Below are positions 1-9,536 of a DNA stretch of 64,000 bases, piece after piece. The first letter of the stretch is position 1. Every line of letters begins with the position of its first letter. Location of the stretch: contig NC_091119.1 in NCBI RefSeq assembly GCF_040183065.1, forward strand, positions 67,233,892 through 67,297,891, given 5' to 3'. The notes beneath the pieces were generated by a model. The model was not told where the DNA came from, searched no databases, and saw nothing but the letters and a program-made list of their open reading frames with translations. The position numbers and the translations under genes were made by a program. The stretch comes from Periplaneta americana. Taxonomy: Eukaryota; Arthropoda; Insecta; Blattodea; Blattidae.

Positions 1-567
1 GCTATTCTATCAATTGTCTCTAAACACACACCTTCATCTCAAACAGCAGAAATAACTAAAATACTCTCTCAATTAATATCACTCAATAAAAGAATTGTAT
101 TCCAATGGATACCATCCCATTGTGGAATCCTGGGAAACGAGAATGCGAATGCTTTAGCAAAGAAGGGCAGCACTGCTACTTACGGACCTGTTACTAAATC
201 TACGTTTTACTCTGTGAAAAGATTTATTAAATCTACATACTTAGACTTTAACAAACAAAATTTGATAACACAATCTCAAGGGAAAAAATGGAACTCCCTG
301 CATCAAAATCCACAGTTAATTCCCGATTTACCACGAAAATCGTCTGTAGCTGCATTTAGATTGGCAACAGGCCATGATTGTTTGACCAAACACCTGCATA
401 GAATTGGAATATATCAGTCCCCTAACTGCCCATTGTGCAACTCAAACCAAGAAATAGATTCGGAACACCTCAAAATCTGTGCTTCAGTGGCTGGCCATGA
501 TAATATCTTTGAAAAATATTGGAGTGCAAGTGGTCAAATGACTTTATTGTCAAACGCCTGGCATTAG
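1..567 (+). pseudogene. LINE-B ORF2 3' end: RNase H C-terminus and zinc-knuckle tail
   Basis: The window opens inside the RNase H domain of a non-LTR retrotransposon. One frame is open from base 1 to the stop at 565-567. It shows the last RNase H motifs (WIPSHCGILGNENA), then the tail common to RNase H-bearing LINEs: FRLATGHDCLTKHLHRIGI, then CPLCNSNQEIDSEHLKIC. A near-identical copy lies at 43918-44483, where the last catalytic residue is Asp (GNENADALA). Here the codon at 148-150 is AAT, giving Asn, so the RNase H is probably dead. The 3' end after the stop begins AAAACAACAACAA as in the other copy. Which LINE clade within the RNase H-bearing group is not certain. The 5' part lies outside the window. 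Confidence 0.85.
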
Positions 568-599
568 AAAACAACAACAAAACTAAAAGACATATAGAA

Positions 600-1020
600 G
601 GTTACCAGATTTCTTTTTTCACAATTTTTGGGGACACATATAAACTTTTTTTTTCTTCCAATAAGAGCAAATTTTTTTAAGCATGACTTCTCTATGTCCC
701 AATTTTTCAGCAAATTCCTGACAGGCCATGTTGAAGTTGGTGAAGATAGCAAGCATGGCATGATCAGTTTCTAAACTGATTCTGTATTTTTGGGATGTCC
801 ACATCATATTCATTGAAGGAATTCTCCACTGAAGCATTACTTCCAGGACACAGAGAAAGTTCAATCAACTTCTGGAGTTGTGCATAGGGAATCATCTTCT
901 CATAAAAAATTTTTTTAAAATTCCAGTCCAATCTGAAGTCACATATTTCTTCAAGCAAGAAATTTCATCAAAGAAATTATCTTCATCCAGGACAAATCCA
1001 TTTGGGTCATTCCTTATAAA
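600..1020 (-). pseudogene. hAT-family transposase C-terminal (dimerisation) fragment
   Basis: Read on the minus strand, pieces in two frames align to one product. The first runs from NDPNGFVLDEDNFFDEISCL through YAQLQKLIELSLCPGSNASVEN. After a frameshift it continues as MNMMWTSQKYRISLETDHAM and FNMACQEFAEKL. The pattern SLCPGSNASVE, then MNxMWTxxK, then LxTxxAxLxxxTNFNxxCxEF is that of the hAT C-terminal dimerisation region found in many insect transposases. At least one frameshift is present, and neither the N-terminal DDE core nor terminal repeats are visible. This is a dead fragment lying directly 3' of the LINE-B end. The superfamily call rests on motif recall, not a search. Confidence 0.65.
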
Positions 1021-1795
1021 ATTTTAAGTTTTGTAATGTCAAGTTCTGGATTTTTCCAATATTCTAGTAAACGAATGTCATAATACTAAATAGTTAAATA
1101 GCCTAATATGAACCTCATATCATCAATGGTTGAAAGGTAATGAAGGGTGAAATATTCGGGGAGTTTATATGTAGACTATTGTTAAAAATATTATTAAAAT
1201 GACATGCTTCATTGTATCAACGTAAAAATTGTCCCAATACAATGGTGACTATATATATTTACACTTACTTTTGAGTTATTATTGATTTTTACTTCGAGTA
1301 TGTATTAAAACTTACAGTAAAATAAAGAAATGATAATATTTTCAAATCGAATATTTTTTTATTCTATGTTATATTTTTTACGGTGAGACAAACAATTTTC
1401 TTATCGATTTCAAAAAAAATTATGATGTCACTTCTAAAACTTTGGGAAATATTAAATAAACTAGAATTGGAATCTTGCTGTTAAGGTTCATAGTCGCATG
1501 CCATGTATTACGTCACGCGCTGTTATCAGAGATCCACACGCGTGCTTAGGCTCGGCGCACACAGGAAGAGACTGACTCAAGGATTAAGTTAAATAGGTAG
1601 GCAGGCACATAGGAAGAGACACTTGTCTCAGGCTCTCAGAGACTGTCTGAGGGAAAACAATGAAGGTGCCTGGAATTATGTCTCGTCTCGAGGAAACTAG
1701 AGACAGTCCAGTGTCTGCATGCGCGTACTTCTGCTTTCATTATTTCGTATTATAATTATCAGTGTTGTCGAGTATTGGGAGGAGATTCAGATTAA
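1021..1795. other. No gene; AT-rich, with a GAGAC-rich patch
   Basis: Mostly AT-rich sequence without a coding frame. Between about 1550 and 1710 the composition rises in GC and an imperfect direct repeat occurs (GCACACAGGAAGAGAC, then GGCACATAGGAAGAGAC), with several further GAGAC or GTCTC words. I see no open frame or recognisable element. Confidence 0.5.
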
Positions 1796-1973
1796 TTTGA
1801 ATTCAGTGTCTTTGTCTTGCACCAGTACTACAGGGAATTAGATACAAACTTGTTATTCTGCTTCAGACAAGACTGCAACATACAATTATTTGAGTTTAAA
1901 TTAAAAGAACATGCTAAAAGAGATACTATTGACTGGCTTTGGGAAGAAATATCTCATGAAATGAATGCTTCAG
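1796..1973 (+). pseudogene. Possible MADF-like exon or transposon remnant
   Basis: A frame open from just after a TAA at 1793-1795 encodes HQYYRELDTN, then LFEFKLKEHAKRDTIDWLWE, then EISHEMNAS. The pattern K-x-x-K-R-D-x-x-x-x-x-W-x-E-I-x-x-E-M resembles the helix motif of MADF (Myb/SANT-like) domains. It is followed at 1974 by GTATAC, a possible splice donor. MADF domains occur in host regulators and in PIF/Harbinger-type proteins. No start codon or partner exon is visible. This is a weak call and could be chance. Confidence 0.25.
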
Positions 1974-2514
1974 GTATACAGTAACATTATTATTGCTACT
2001 ATCATAGTATTATCATTATATTTTTACAATTAACAATTAAAAGACTGTCTAAACACAAATAACATAAACAATTAATGGCATAGATTGACAAAATATAAAT
2101 GTATCGTGTTTACTAGTATACGTAATTATACTCATTCCAAAAAAGCTGTTCTATTTTGCCATTATTGCTGTTGAAGTGAATACTGCATGTTGGCGATATT
2201 GTGGCGAACTAATCACTACATAAGTTCTGCAATAAAAACCAATAAATATAAATTCTTCAAGAACCACCGAGATCATGACATCAATTTCAAGTTTATATTT
2301 TGGAGTTAAGGAAGTCCACATATTTGTTACGAACAGTGCCTTAGTGATCGACATGACTGCCAGATGTTACGACATCCGCTCTAATAGCTTTTACGTGGGG
2401 ATTTGTTTTCTTGGACTGTGTTAATCTCAGCGCAACTTTTCCCATTCAATTTAGAGGGTGATTTTGTTCTGTTCTGTCATTGTAAGTTGTAAGTGTTCAA
2501 TATGCCTAAATTAA
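1974..2514. other. No gene; AT-rich spacer
   Basis: AT-rich sequence between the two coding-like pieces. It contains no frame or repeat I can support. It could be an intron if the flanking pieces belong together. Confidence 0.4.
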
Positions 2515-2760
2515 AGACGAAAAGTTGGAGTCATCTGTAGTGTTGTAGAAGTAGTTACAAATCTAAATCCTCAAAGATTTGCCGGCCTCAAGACTGTTCC
2601 CGGAACAAGAAGTGTTCACTGTGTGGTTCCAGTTAATGGAAAGTTAGCAATAAAACCCTATTCTGCTTCACCAGAAGTACCGAAACTAGTTGAAATCAGA
2701 CGTGTGATGCACACCTGTTGTCAACATGGAGACGTTTTTCGCAGTGGCCAGCAGCAGTGA
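2515..2760 (+). pseudogene. Unidentified coding-like remnant, ~81 codons
   Basis: A frame open from after a TAA at 2512 to a TGA at 2758-2760 carries a protein-like composition: VVEVVTNLNPQRFAGLKTVP, then GTRSVHCVVPVNGKLAIKPY, then EVPKLVEIRRV. The patch KTVPGTRSxHxxVP reminds me of the tails of some insect transposon proteins, but I cannot name the family. There is no ATG in frame. A relation to the exon-like piece at 1796-1973 is possible but not shown. Confidence 0.3.
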
Positions 2761-3605
2761 CGGCACATGACGCAGCGGCATAGATCACCCTTTATGCGGT
2801 GAGTTATTTTAATTTATAACTTCCTTATGTTTGAAGACCCCATTATGAAAATTTGACAGACTAATGAAAATGCTCTGTAAATTATCATATATTTTTTTTT
2901 ATGTGAATTGAAATATTCGATTTAATGTAATGGCGTTTTCTAAAATGTATTTTTAAATTTCTTTAAACACAAATTTCAGAGCTGCACTGAATTATAGTAT
3001 CTTAATAACCTCTTTTTTAAGCTATCTAAAGATATCTTTAAAAAAATTTTTGTAATTATTCTTATGGTCAGAAAACACATTGAAAATATGCCTATGTGCT
3101 CAAATCAAATTATTTTAACTGTCCATAACATTTAAACGGTAGGTGCCGCAAACATAATTTTGTACATGATTAATATATATAACATAAAGAGTTGAATGTG
3201 CAATTTTTAACAAATTTGGAGATATCATTGTTTTGCGTCATACTGTTTTGCATGGAATTACCCATTTATATTTGAAGAAAAATAATGAACTGTCTCTTCA
3301 AAGCTTTCTATTTCTAGAGGAAGTCTCAGCAATAAGTACATTTCAAATATATCTTTTCTTGTGAATGATTAAGACAGGCACCGGGATATTCAACGACATT
3401 TTGCTTACAATTCATGAGAGACACTGAGAATTCTGTTGTGAAATAAGAGCCACTTCCTCTAAAGATGCCAAAAGTTGCTTAATTATGGTAGAATAAATGT
3501 TTCTACTTTCCTGTAGTTCAGTTTTTTTATTACTTCGATATCAATGGAAGACTCGACTGCAGTTACGTCCTCACCTTCAGTTTGATTATGGAATCATGAT
3601 TAGTT
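2761..3605. other. No gene; AT-rich
   Basis: AT-rich sequence with homopolymer runs. The only frames are short and have no protein-like character. Nothing recognisable. Confidence 0.5.
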
Positions 3606-3860
3606 TAGTTGATTATTTAACGACGCTGTATCAACTACGAGATTCTTTAGCGTCGATGAGATTGGTGATAGCGACATGGTATTTGGCGAGATGAGGCCGA
3701 GGATTCGCCATAGATTACCTGGAATTCATCTTATGGTTGGGGAAAACCTCGGAAAAAACCCAACCAGGTGATCAGCCCAAGCGGGGATCGAACCTGCGCC
3801 CGAGCGCAACTTCAGACCGGCAGGCAAGCACCTTAACCGACTGAGCCACGCTGGTGGCTA
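3606..3860 (-). mobile_element. tRNA-derived SINE, full-length type
   Basis: On the minus strand the 5' head is tRNA-like: box A in GTGGCTCAGTCGGTTAAGG and box B in CAGGTTCGATCCC. After the head come TTGGGTTTTTTCCGAGGTTTT, a middle part, and a 3' end with TTGATACAGCGTCGTTAAAT. A second copy in the opposite orientation is at 33190-33430. The shared head and tail show these are SINEs transcribed by RNA polymerase III, not tRNA genes. The element encodes nothing and would depend on a LINE for movement. Confidence 0.85.
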
Positions 3861-4993
3861 TGGAATCATGATAATGTGGCAAAGTTGCATTAACAAAATT
3901 CGTCCACAGCAATGTGCAAGGATCATTAAGTGCAAGGATCATTAAATCATACCAATAATTAACAATGACAATCCGGGGATATGTGGGAAAAAAATATTAA
4001 ATCCAGGAACAGAAAGCAAAATTCTGGGATTGTCCTCAGGAAACGAGAACATCTGGCAACCTTAACATGTAGGAAAAATATATCAGAAGTTATTTTTCTA
4101 TTCTGCATCACATATTGAAATTTGATGAACTTAGAATTAAATTTGACTAAAACTAAGGCTGCCCAAAAATACTAAAAAGTAATAATTGAAAATGTATTAT
4201 TAAAAAACTAGGAAAGCAATTACTTTCAAGTATTCAGTACAATGTCAATGGGAACATACTGCGAAAATTTGGTTGAAATCTGTAAAACAGAAAAAAAAAA
4301 GTTTTGAAAATTACCAGTGTCTCCCCTTAATAAGTTGCAGCTTGTTTGAGACTCTGAAACAGAACATTTTTTGTCTATGCATTCTTGAACGCAGCGTGTG
4401 ATTCACCTAAATTACGGTAGTATCTGTTATGTGTCTTCAGGGGTGTGATGCTCAAATCATCACTTTGTTTCAGTGGTAGTAAACTTGCTCCTCATATCAA
4501 TTTACAAGACAAGCGCCATCAGCACCAAACGTAAACGTCAACAAACCGAAGTTCGAGAATTTTTCTCTCTTATTTTAATTGGTCTGTGTCTGAAAGAAAG
4601 GATAAAGGTCTAATAAGCTTAATATTTTAATTTCTTACGTATGTAGTTGATACAGCTTCACGAGAGGACTAGTTATTAAGTACAGACCCAGAAACAAAAT
4701 TTGGGCCACCTAATTTTACTAAGTTCCAGATACAACGCATTGCGCATGTGCAGTAAACAAGAGCACCTAAATGTTTGCTACTTGTGGACAGTCTTGCGAA
4801 ACTTGTTGCCTACATAGAGGAGAACTGCTACCATGACTGCTCATTGTTTAATTCGGTATCTGTATATACAGGTAACTGTCCGTTTTAGGATTGCCATGCT
4901 CAAAAGATGAGCTGAGTACATATTAATCCGCAGAACGAGATGCGACAAGACGAAATGAGAATATGCGATCTGTCTTCACACTCTAATGCTATT
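3861..4993. other. No gene seen
   Basis: AT-rich sequence with a few GC-richer stretches near 4440-4560 and 4730-4860. No open frame of protein-like character, no tRNA-like boxes and no clear repeat partner inside the window. Confidence 0.45.
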
Positions 4994-5119
4994 TGTTCAT
5001 ACAGCGTTTTCGACAGTTTGCAACTGTCATGAGCATGCACACTTGGCATTTACGAACAGAAAAGTCAATGTGCACATGCTCATGACAGTTGGAAACTGTC
5101 GGAAACTGTTGTACGAACA
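4994..5119. repeat. 126-bp foldback hairpin (MITE-like)
   Basis: Two inverted arms of about 47-50 bp face each other: 4994-5040 (from TGTTCATACAGCG to CATGAGCATGCAC) and 5070-5119 (from GTGCACATGCTCATGAC to TGTTGTACGAACA). They are separated by about 29 bp. Within the arms the inner motif CAACTGTCATGAGCATG is shared exactly, and the outer parts differ at scattered positions. This is a small foldback element or MITE. No clear target duplication is visible. Confidence 0.7.
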
Positions 5120-5132
5120 GACCTTATCTATG

Positions 5133-5747
5133 AGTATTTATTTACTGTAGCTAACTGCGCGTTTTCTCTACAAAATTTATTCAGAATTCCTTGATTTAAC
5201 TTAGGGAATATGTACAAACTACTAAAATTGAGTGGAAAGCAGTAACAAACAAGTCTAACGCCTGCAAAGGATAAAATATAGTGGAACACTATCTCCACCA
5301 TCACTATACATGACGAAACATGGTTAATCCACATGCCGTTAAAATACAATAATTATGATAAATTCTGCCAGATGTTCACTGTAGTGCGTACAAAAATCAT
5401 TTCTGCCCTCTTCCCTTTTCTCACACTACCAGTAATGAGTTTACGACAATGAAATAACTTCAAATTCCAATTTTATGTCCGTAAATATTACTAGTTGAAG
5501 GTTATGTTTTGTTAGATGAGGATATAGTTAAGTTACGTAAGTACGAGGAATGTGACAAGGTTAGAGTGGGTTAGATGAGGGAATAGCTAAGTGACAGAAA
5601 ATCGAGGACTCTGGCAAGGTTAGAGTTGTTTATTACTGCTTTCCACTCAATTTTAATAGTTTGACATATTCCTCAAGTCAAATCAATGAGTTCTGAATAG
5701 ATTTTGTCGAGAAAACGCGACGTCAGCTGCAGTAAATAATAATAAAT
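5133..5747. mobile_element. Foldback-type element with ~120-bp inverted arms
   Basis: The left arm, about 5133-5260, and the right arm, about 5619-5747, are inverted copies. Both contain, in matching order, TTATTTACTG, GCGTTTTCTC, TATTCAGAA, TTGATTT, GGAATATGT and AAAATTGAGTGGAAAGCAGT. The interior carries two tandem copies of a ~59-bp unit (5511-5569 and 5570-5628), each beginning GTTAGATGAGG and ending AAGGTTAGAGT. No coding frame is present. Long arms plus internal tandem repeats fit foldback or MITE-type non-autonomous DNA elements. No exact target duplication was identified. Confidence 0.7.
5511..5628. repeat. Two tandem 59-bp units inside the foldback element
   Basis: Units start at 5511 and 5570 with GTTAGATGAGG and share blocks such as ATAG(T/C)TAAGT and CAAGGTTAGAGT. 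The second unit overlaps the inner edge of the right inverted arm, so part of the repeat belongs to the arm sequence. Confidence 0.6.
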
Positions 5748-6640
5748 GTGAAGATTTGAATATGTTTGCATGCTTTAATCCTTAGTTCAAAATCATATGC
5801 TACTGTTATTTACATGTGTTTCAAAAGATTTACAATCAAACGATAGGATTTTATAGTGCATATTTTCGTTGTTTGTACATATAAATACATATTTGTTGGT
5901 TTTTATCAATCGGTCCTCAAAATAATGTAAAAAAAATAGAAAATTGCAATGTGAAATTGAGGCAGTGTAGCCAATTTTCAATTTTATTAAACTTATTGCA
6001 ATCTGACAAAACACAAATGGTGCCACCACAGGGAACAAGAACTGTTATTAAGCTCATTGTTCTGGACATATATAAAGTTGTACCCACCGCCTTTGGTGCA
6101 CTTTGAATATCTCTAACTCGTTTACGCTTCTCAACACTATCGACATCTATGAGCCATACTGGTGTAGAGTAGGGACGAGACTACCCTCCCATTGCCCCCC
6201 CCCCCAAAAAAAAAGGAGAGAGAGAGAGAGAATGAAAAGAAGAAACCTTTCAGTTTTTTATTTCCCTATTCTTATAAAAACATTATTTTCGACAACAGAA
6301 AATCTTACTGAAAATTTGGAAAAATATGTAGCCTAGTTTATTGCTTCTCCAATTTCACAGATCTTGACGTTTCTTGTGTACAATAGCATAACTTTATCGC
6401 CTTATTTGTAAATGTATAATGTAGTTGTTCACTCCAATTTCAATGCAAATTTAAAAAAGTATAAGAGATAATATTCTGTATGTATTAATTACGCGAACGG
6501 TAAATTAAAGTAAACTGTTTAAAATAGAATAGTGCATATTTTATTGTTTTTAATGCCTGTATTCAGATTTTTAAGTGCATGCATGCATGCATATTTTGCC
6601 ACTTTTTAATGCATATCCTTCGACTCTATAATAATTACGG
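5748..6640. other. No gene; AT-rich with short microsatellites
   Basis: Contains an AG run after a C/A run near 6186-6234 and a GCAT run near 6577-6594. No protein-like frame was recognised. Confidence 0.5.
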
Positions 6641-7076
6641 TACCATCAAACAGGGATACTTTGACCAATTTTTGAAGAAAATTAAAAAGTTCAGAGAATT
6701 CTGGAGATTCTTATTCCATATTTTAGTCTTTATGTTGGGCATATGGTTGTTATAACTAAAGGTAATACTGTATTTCATTCTGAAACTCTCATGAGCAGTC
6801 ATTCTGGTATTTATGACCTGGTCAAAGTATCCTTTCATTTGGGACTCATTGACCATCTAAAAACTTATTTCAAGAAAGAGAATAAAAATGGGTTATCTGG
6901 GAAATATATTACATTATCAATGCATTTTAACAAGTAAAACATTATGACACATACTATCAAGACTCAAAATTACAATATTATTACATAAATCATGCAACAT
7001 ATTCAATATTAATAATATCAGAACAAAAATGCAAAAAATAAAAAAAGGATAAAATTTAACTGACAAGTTTAGGCCC

Positions 7077-8510
7077 TTATAATGTCCATGACATAATGTT
7101 ATTAAGTTTTGATTCAGTTAAGATTGTACTGTTCAGTCTTCTCTGGAATAAATTGGAAAACTCACTTAAGATGATTAGGGTTATGCAGTCGCCGTTCCAC
7201 CTGAGTAAGATCAATGGTAGCATTGTCTGCTTTAAAGAAGCAATGTCACATTTCTTGAATTCATTAATGATGTCAGAAACACCATCTTGATACACGTTTT
7301 CGTGGAGGGATTTCAGCAATTAGGAAAAAATTTCTTTTGACAGTATCTGGGATCTTTTCTGATTGGATCCTTTCCATTGATGTAATGTTTTCCGCCAATA
7401 TTTAAGTGGTGCATAAAAGGAAATTCCAGATGCTGAGTTATATGCGTAGTGTTTAGGGCAGTGGTCGTCAGCACAGAGCACCCTGGGGCTAGCTTCTCTT
7501 ACCCATGGACAACACAGTGCACCATGGTGCACTCGTAGCTACTAGTGGGTATGCTCTCTACCTCTTCCTGCTGCACAACGGGGCACATGGGACGGCTTCG
7601 CTTACCCTTTGTACATTTTAGCGAGTGCTGACGACCACTGGTTTAGGGGAATACAAACGAAACAAAACATTATTTGTTTCTGCCAGTGATATTGTATCAG
7701 GAGTGAAATGGCCTGACAAATTATCTCCAATGAGAACAATTCGCCCATCAAAGTTTCTGGTGTGTGGCAGGATCAAATTCTTAAACTAATCCTTAAATAC
7801 TACGGAATCAAACCAACCACTCAGATTCCTATTAGGCCTGTATCTTGTGAATGGTGGACCTCCTTCCATCCAAGTCTGCCATAGGTGCCCTGACTTATAG
7901 ACAACATAAGGTAGTAACAGCTTGTCTGCAGCAGAGGTACAGTAGCCTATATCAGAGATATACTGGTCGTGGACGATTCTTTTATGCGTTCTGCATATTT
8001 GACTCCTCATTTGAAGATGCATCTTTCACAGCAGGGTCGTGTGCAAGATTTGTTTCATCATAATTGAATATTCTCTCTGGAGGCACACTAACAAGCTCTT
8101 CACTAGTATTATTTTCGTGTAGGATTTCCTGCAGATGGTTGAAATATCAGTCATGACTTAAGGTGTTACAGCAACTTTCGATTTCTTCAGATTTTAGCAG
8201 AAGCTTTGTGATAAGTCCCTTTTGTGTTTCTGAAGAAAGCGCCATGCCCACTCACTGCTTGGAAAGTTATGCCCAAACTGAGGAATGGTTCGACCACAGT
8301 TATCAAGGTACATTTTTGCAAGATATCGCAAGCCTTGATTGTCAAAAGGAAATCCCACTGAGCGACAGTAAGCATATGACAAGCCATGGATCTCTCTTCT
8401 ATTTAAAAAAATACCAGAGGGCATCCAACTGTGCCTCCATCCTTTTTTATTTCGTTGATGAGAATCGCTTTGGCAATTTTATAGTATTTTGATGCTTTTG
8501 TGATTGACAT
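7077..8510 (-). pseudogene. pogo/Tigger-like transposase with CENP-B type HTH and DDE core
   Basis: In minus-strand order I read an N-terminal HTH region (SITKASKYYKIAKAIL, then the GLSYAYCRSVGFPF type). The first catalytic motif is IFNYDETN near 8049-8070. Next come LLLPYVVYKSGHLWQTWMEG and TRYRPNRNLSGWFDSVVF. The second catalytic motif IVLIGDNLSGH lies near 7715-7731, followed by FYAPLKYWRKTLHQWKGSN and DGVSDIINEFKKCDI. This order is that of Tigger/pogo DDE transposases. The usual LQPLD motif before the APLK segment is lost (SASGIS). Several frameshifts and a stop near 7318, plus the MITE at 7459-7640, make it a pseudogene. It would have acted in the nucleus on its own TIRs. Confidence 0.8.
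7459..7640. mobile_element. hAT MITE, copy 1 (182 bp, 8-bp TSD)
   Basis: Perfect 16-bp terminal inverted repeats CAGTGGTCGTCAGCAC and an exact 8-bp target duplication GTTTAGGG (7451-7458 and 7641-7648). CAG-starting ends with 8-bp duplications identify the hAT superfamily. No coding capacity. It sits inside the pogo-like transposase pseudogene and so postdates it. Copies 2 and 3 are at 36260-36437 and 38279-38450. Confidence 0.9.
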
Positions 8511-9215
8511 GTGACCTGGAAAAGATGAAGGGAACATAGCTTTGAATAAATATATATAATGTTCTTATAAAATATTTATTTAACATGGTCAGTCTCACTT
8601 TTTCAGTTTGTTATAATAGGTTTACCTTTATTAATATCTGAGATTGTAGCATCAAGATTTTCTTGTGTATACTGTGCATAACTGCGAGACGCAGGGGCCA
8701 GGTTTAAATTTGTGTCCGTCCCATATTAATATATTAACCTAGAAGAAGAAAGAAATAATACATTAGATATAACTTTGACCGATAGGGATACCTTGACCAC
8801 CCAGTCAAAGTAGCCACATAACCTTAAAAAATGTACATGCTTAAGTTTAATTTAAAAATAACAGTTAGTGAAAAATTGTATATAAAATTTACATCTAGCT
8901 GAGGGAAAGCAATAATTTCTGTACTTACCTGACACAAATACACAGCTGGATGACTTCTTGTTTCTTGGCGACAGATGGATTTTTTTCATATAATATTTTT
9001 CATGCCTGAATCGTATGCCACATGGTTCACTACAAGTGACATCTGTGTGAAGATCAATAGTTGCTGTGTTCTGCCATCTAGAAGATTATACTAAAACTTC
9101 TACAGCAAAAAAAGTCAGCTACATTGGTTTTCAAGGATATAGCATATGCCTAAAAACATTATATGGATTTTGATCAAAGTTTCCCTGATAGACAAAGTAT
9201 CCCCATTTGACTGTA

Positions 9216-9536
9216 CCCATCGAAGTCAATGACACTGCTACCTATCAATGCCCACAATCCATCCCTGCGATATGACGTGAGTTACCTCCTACAGCAGTTA
9301 TGATTATGCATATATTTTCTACTTTCCCCAGGAGTTCAAAAATGCCTTTGCGTTATAATTTCATTGCTGTATACCACAGGTATTAATGAACAGCATGTGG
9401 AACTTGGTTGGTCTCGAAGTCGTGACCTCATGTCTGATCTCTCTGTAAAAGACGTGCAGTGTGAGCCATTCGTTGTCACATTTGAGAAATATTTTCATTT
9501 TTTTCCTGTACGATTGTTATAGTGAGTCCTTATAGG
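9216..9536. other. No gene seen
   Basis: Spacer between the pogo-like element and LINE-A. A stretch near 9415-9475 (GAAGTCGTGACCTCATG) resembles a sequence at 10744-10764 and may be a decayed tRNA-related repeat, which I cannot establish. Confidence 0.35.

Larger units (their letters stand above)
6643..9213 (-). mobile_element. Complete pogo/Tigger-like DNA transposon, interrupted
   Basis: Both ends are recognisable. The left terminus after TA at 6641-6642 reads CCATCAAACAGGGATACTTTG. The inverse of the right terminus, before TA at 9214-9215, reads CAGTCAAATGGGGATACTTTG. A TA target duplication and ends of this type fit the pogo/Tigger branch of Tc1/mariner. Between them lies a decayed transposase on the minus strand. 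Copies of the terminal motif GGGATACYTTGACC and its inverse recur near 6656, 6828, 8787, 8803 and 9196, possibly binding sites. Without the inserted MITE the element is about 2.38 kb, a usual size for the group. Confidence 0.75.
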
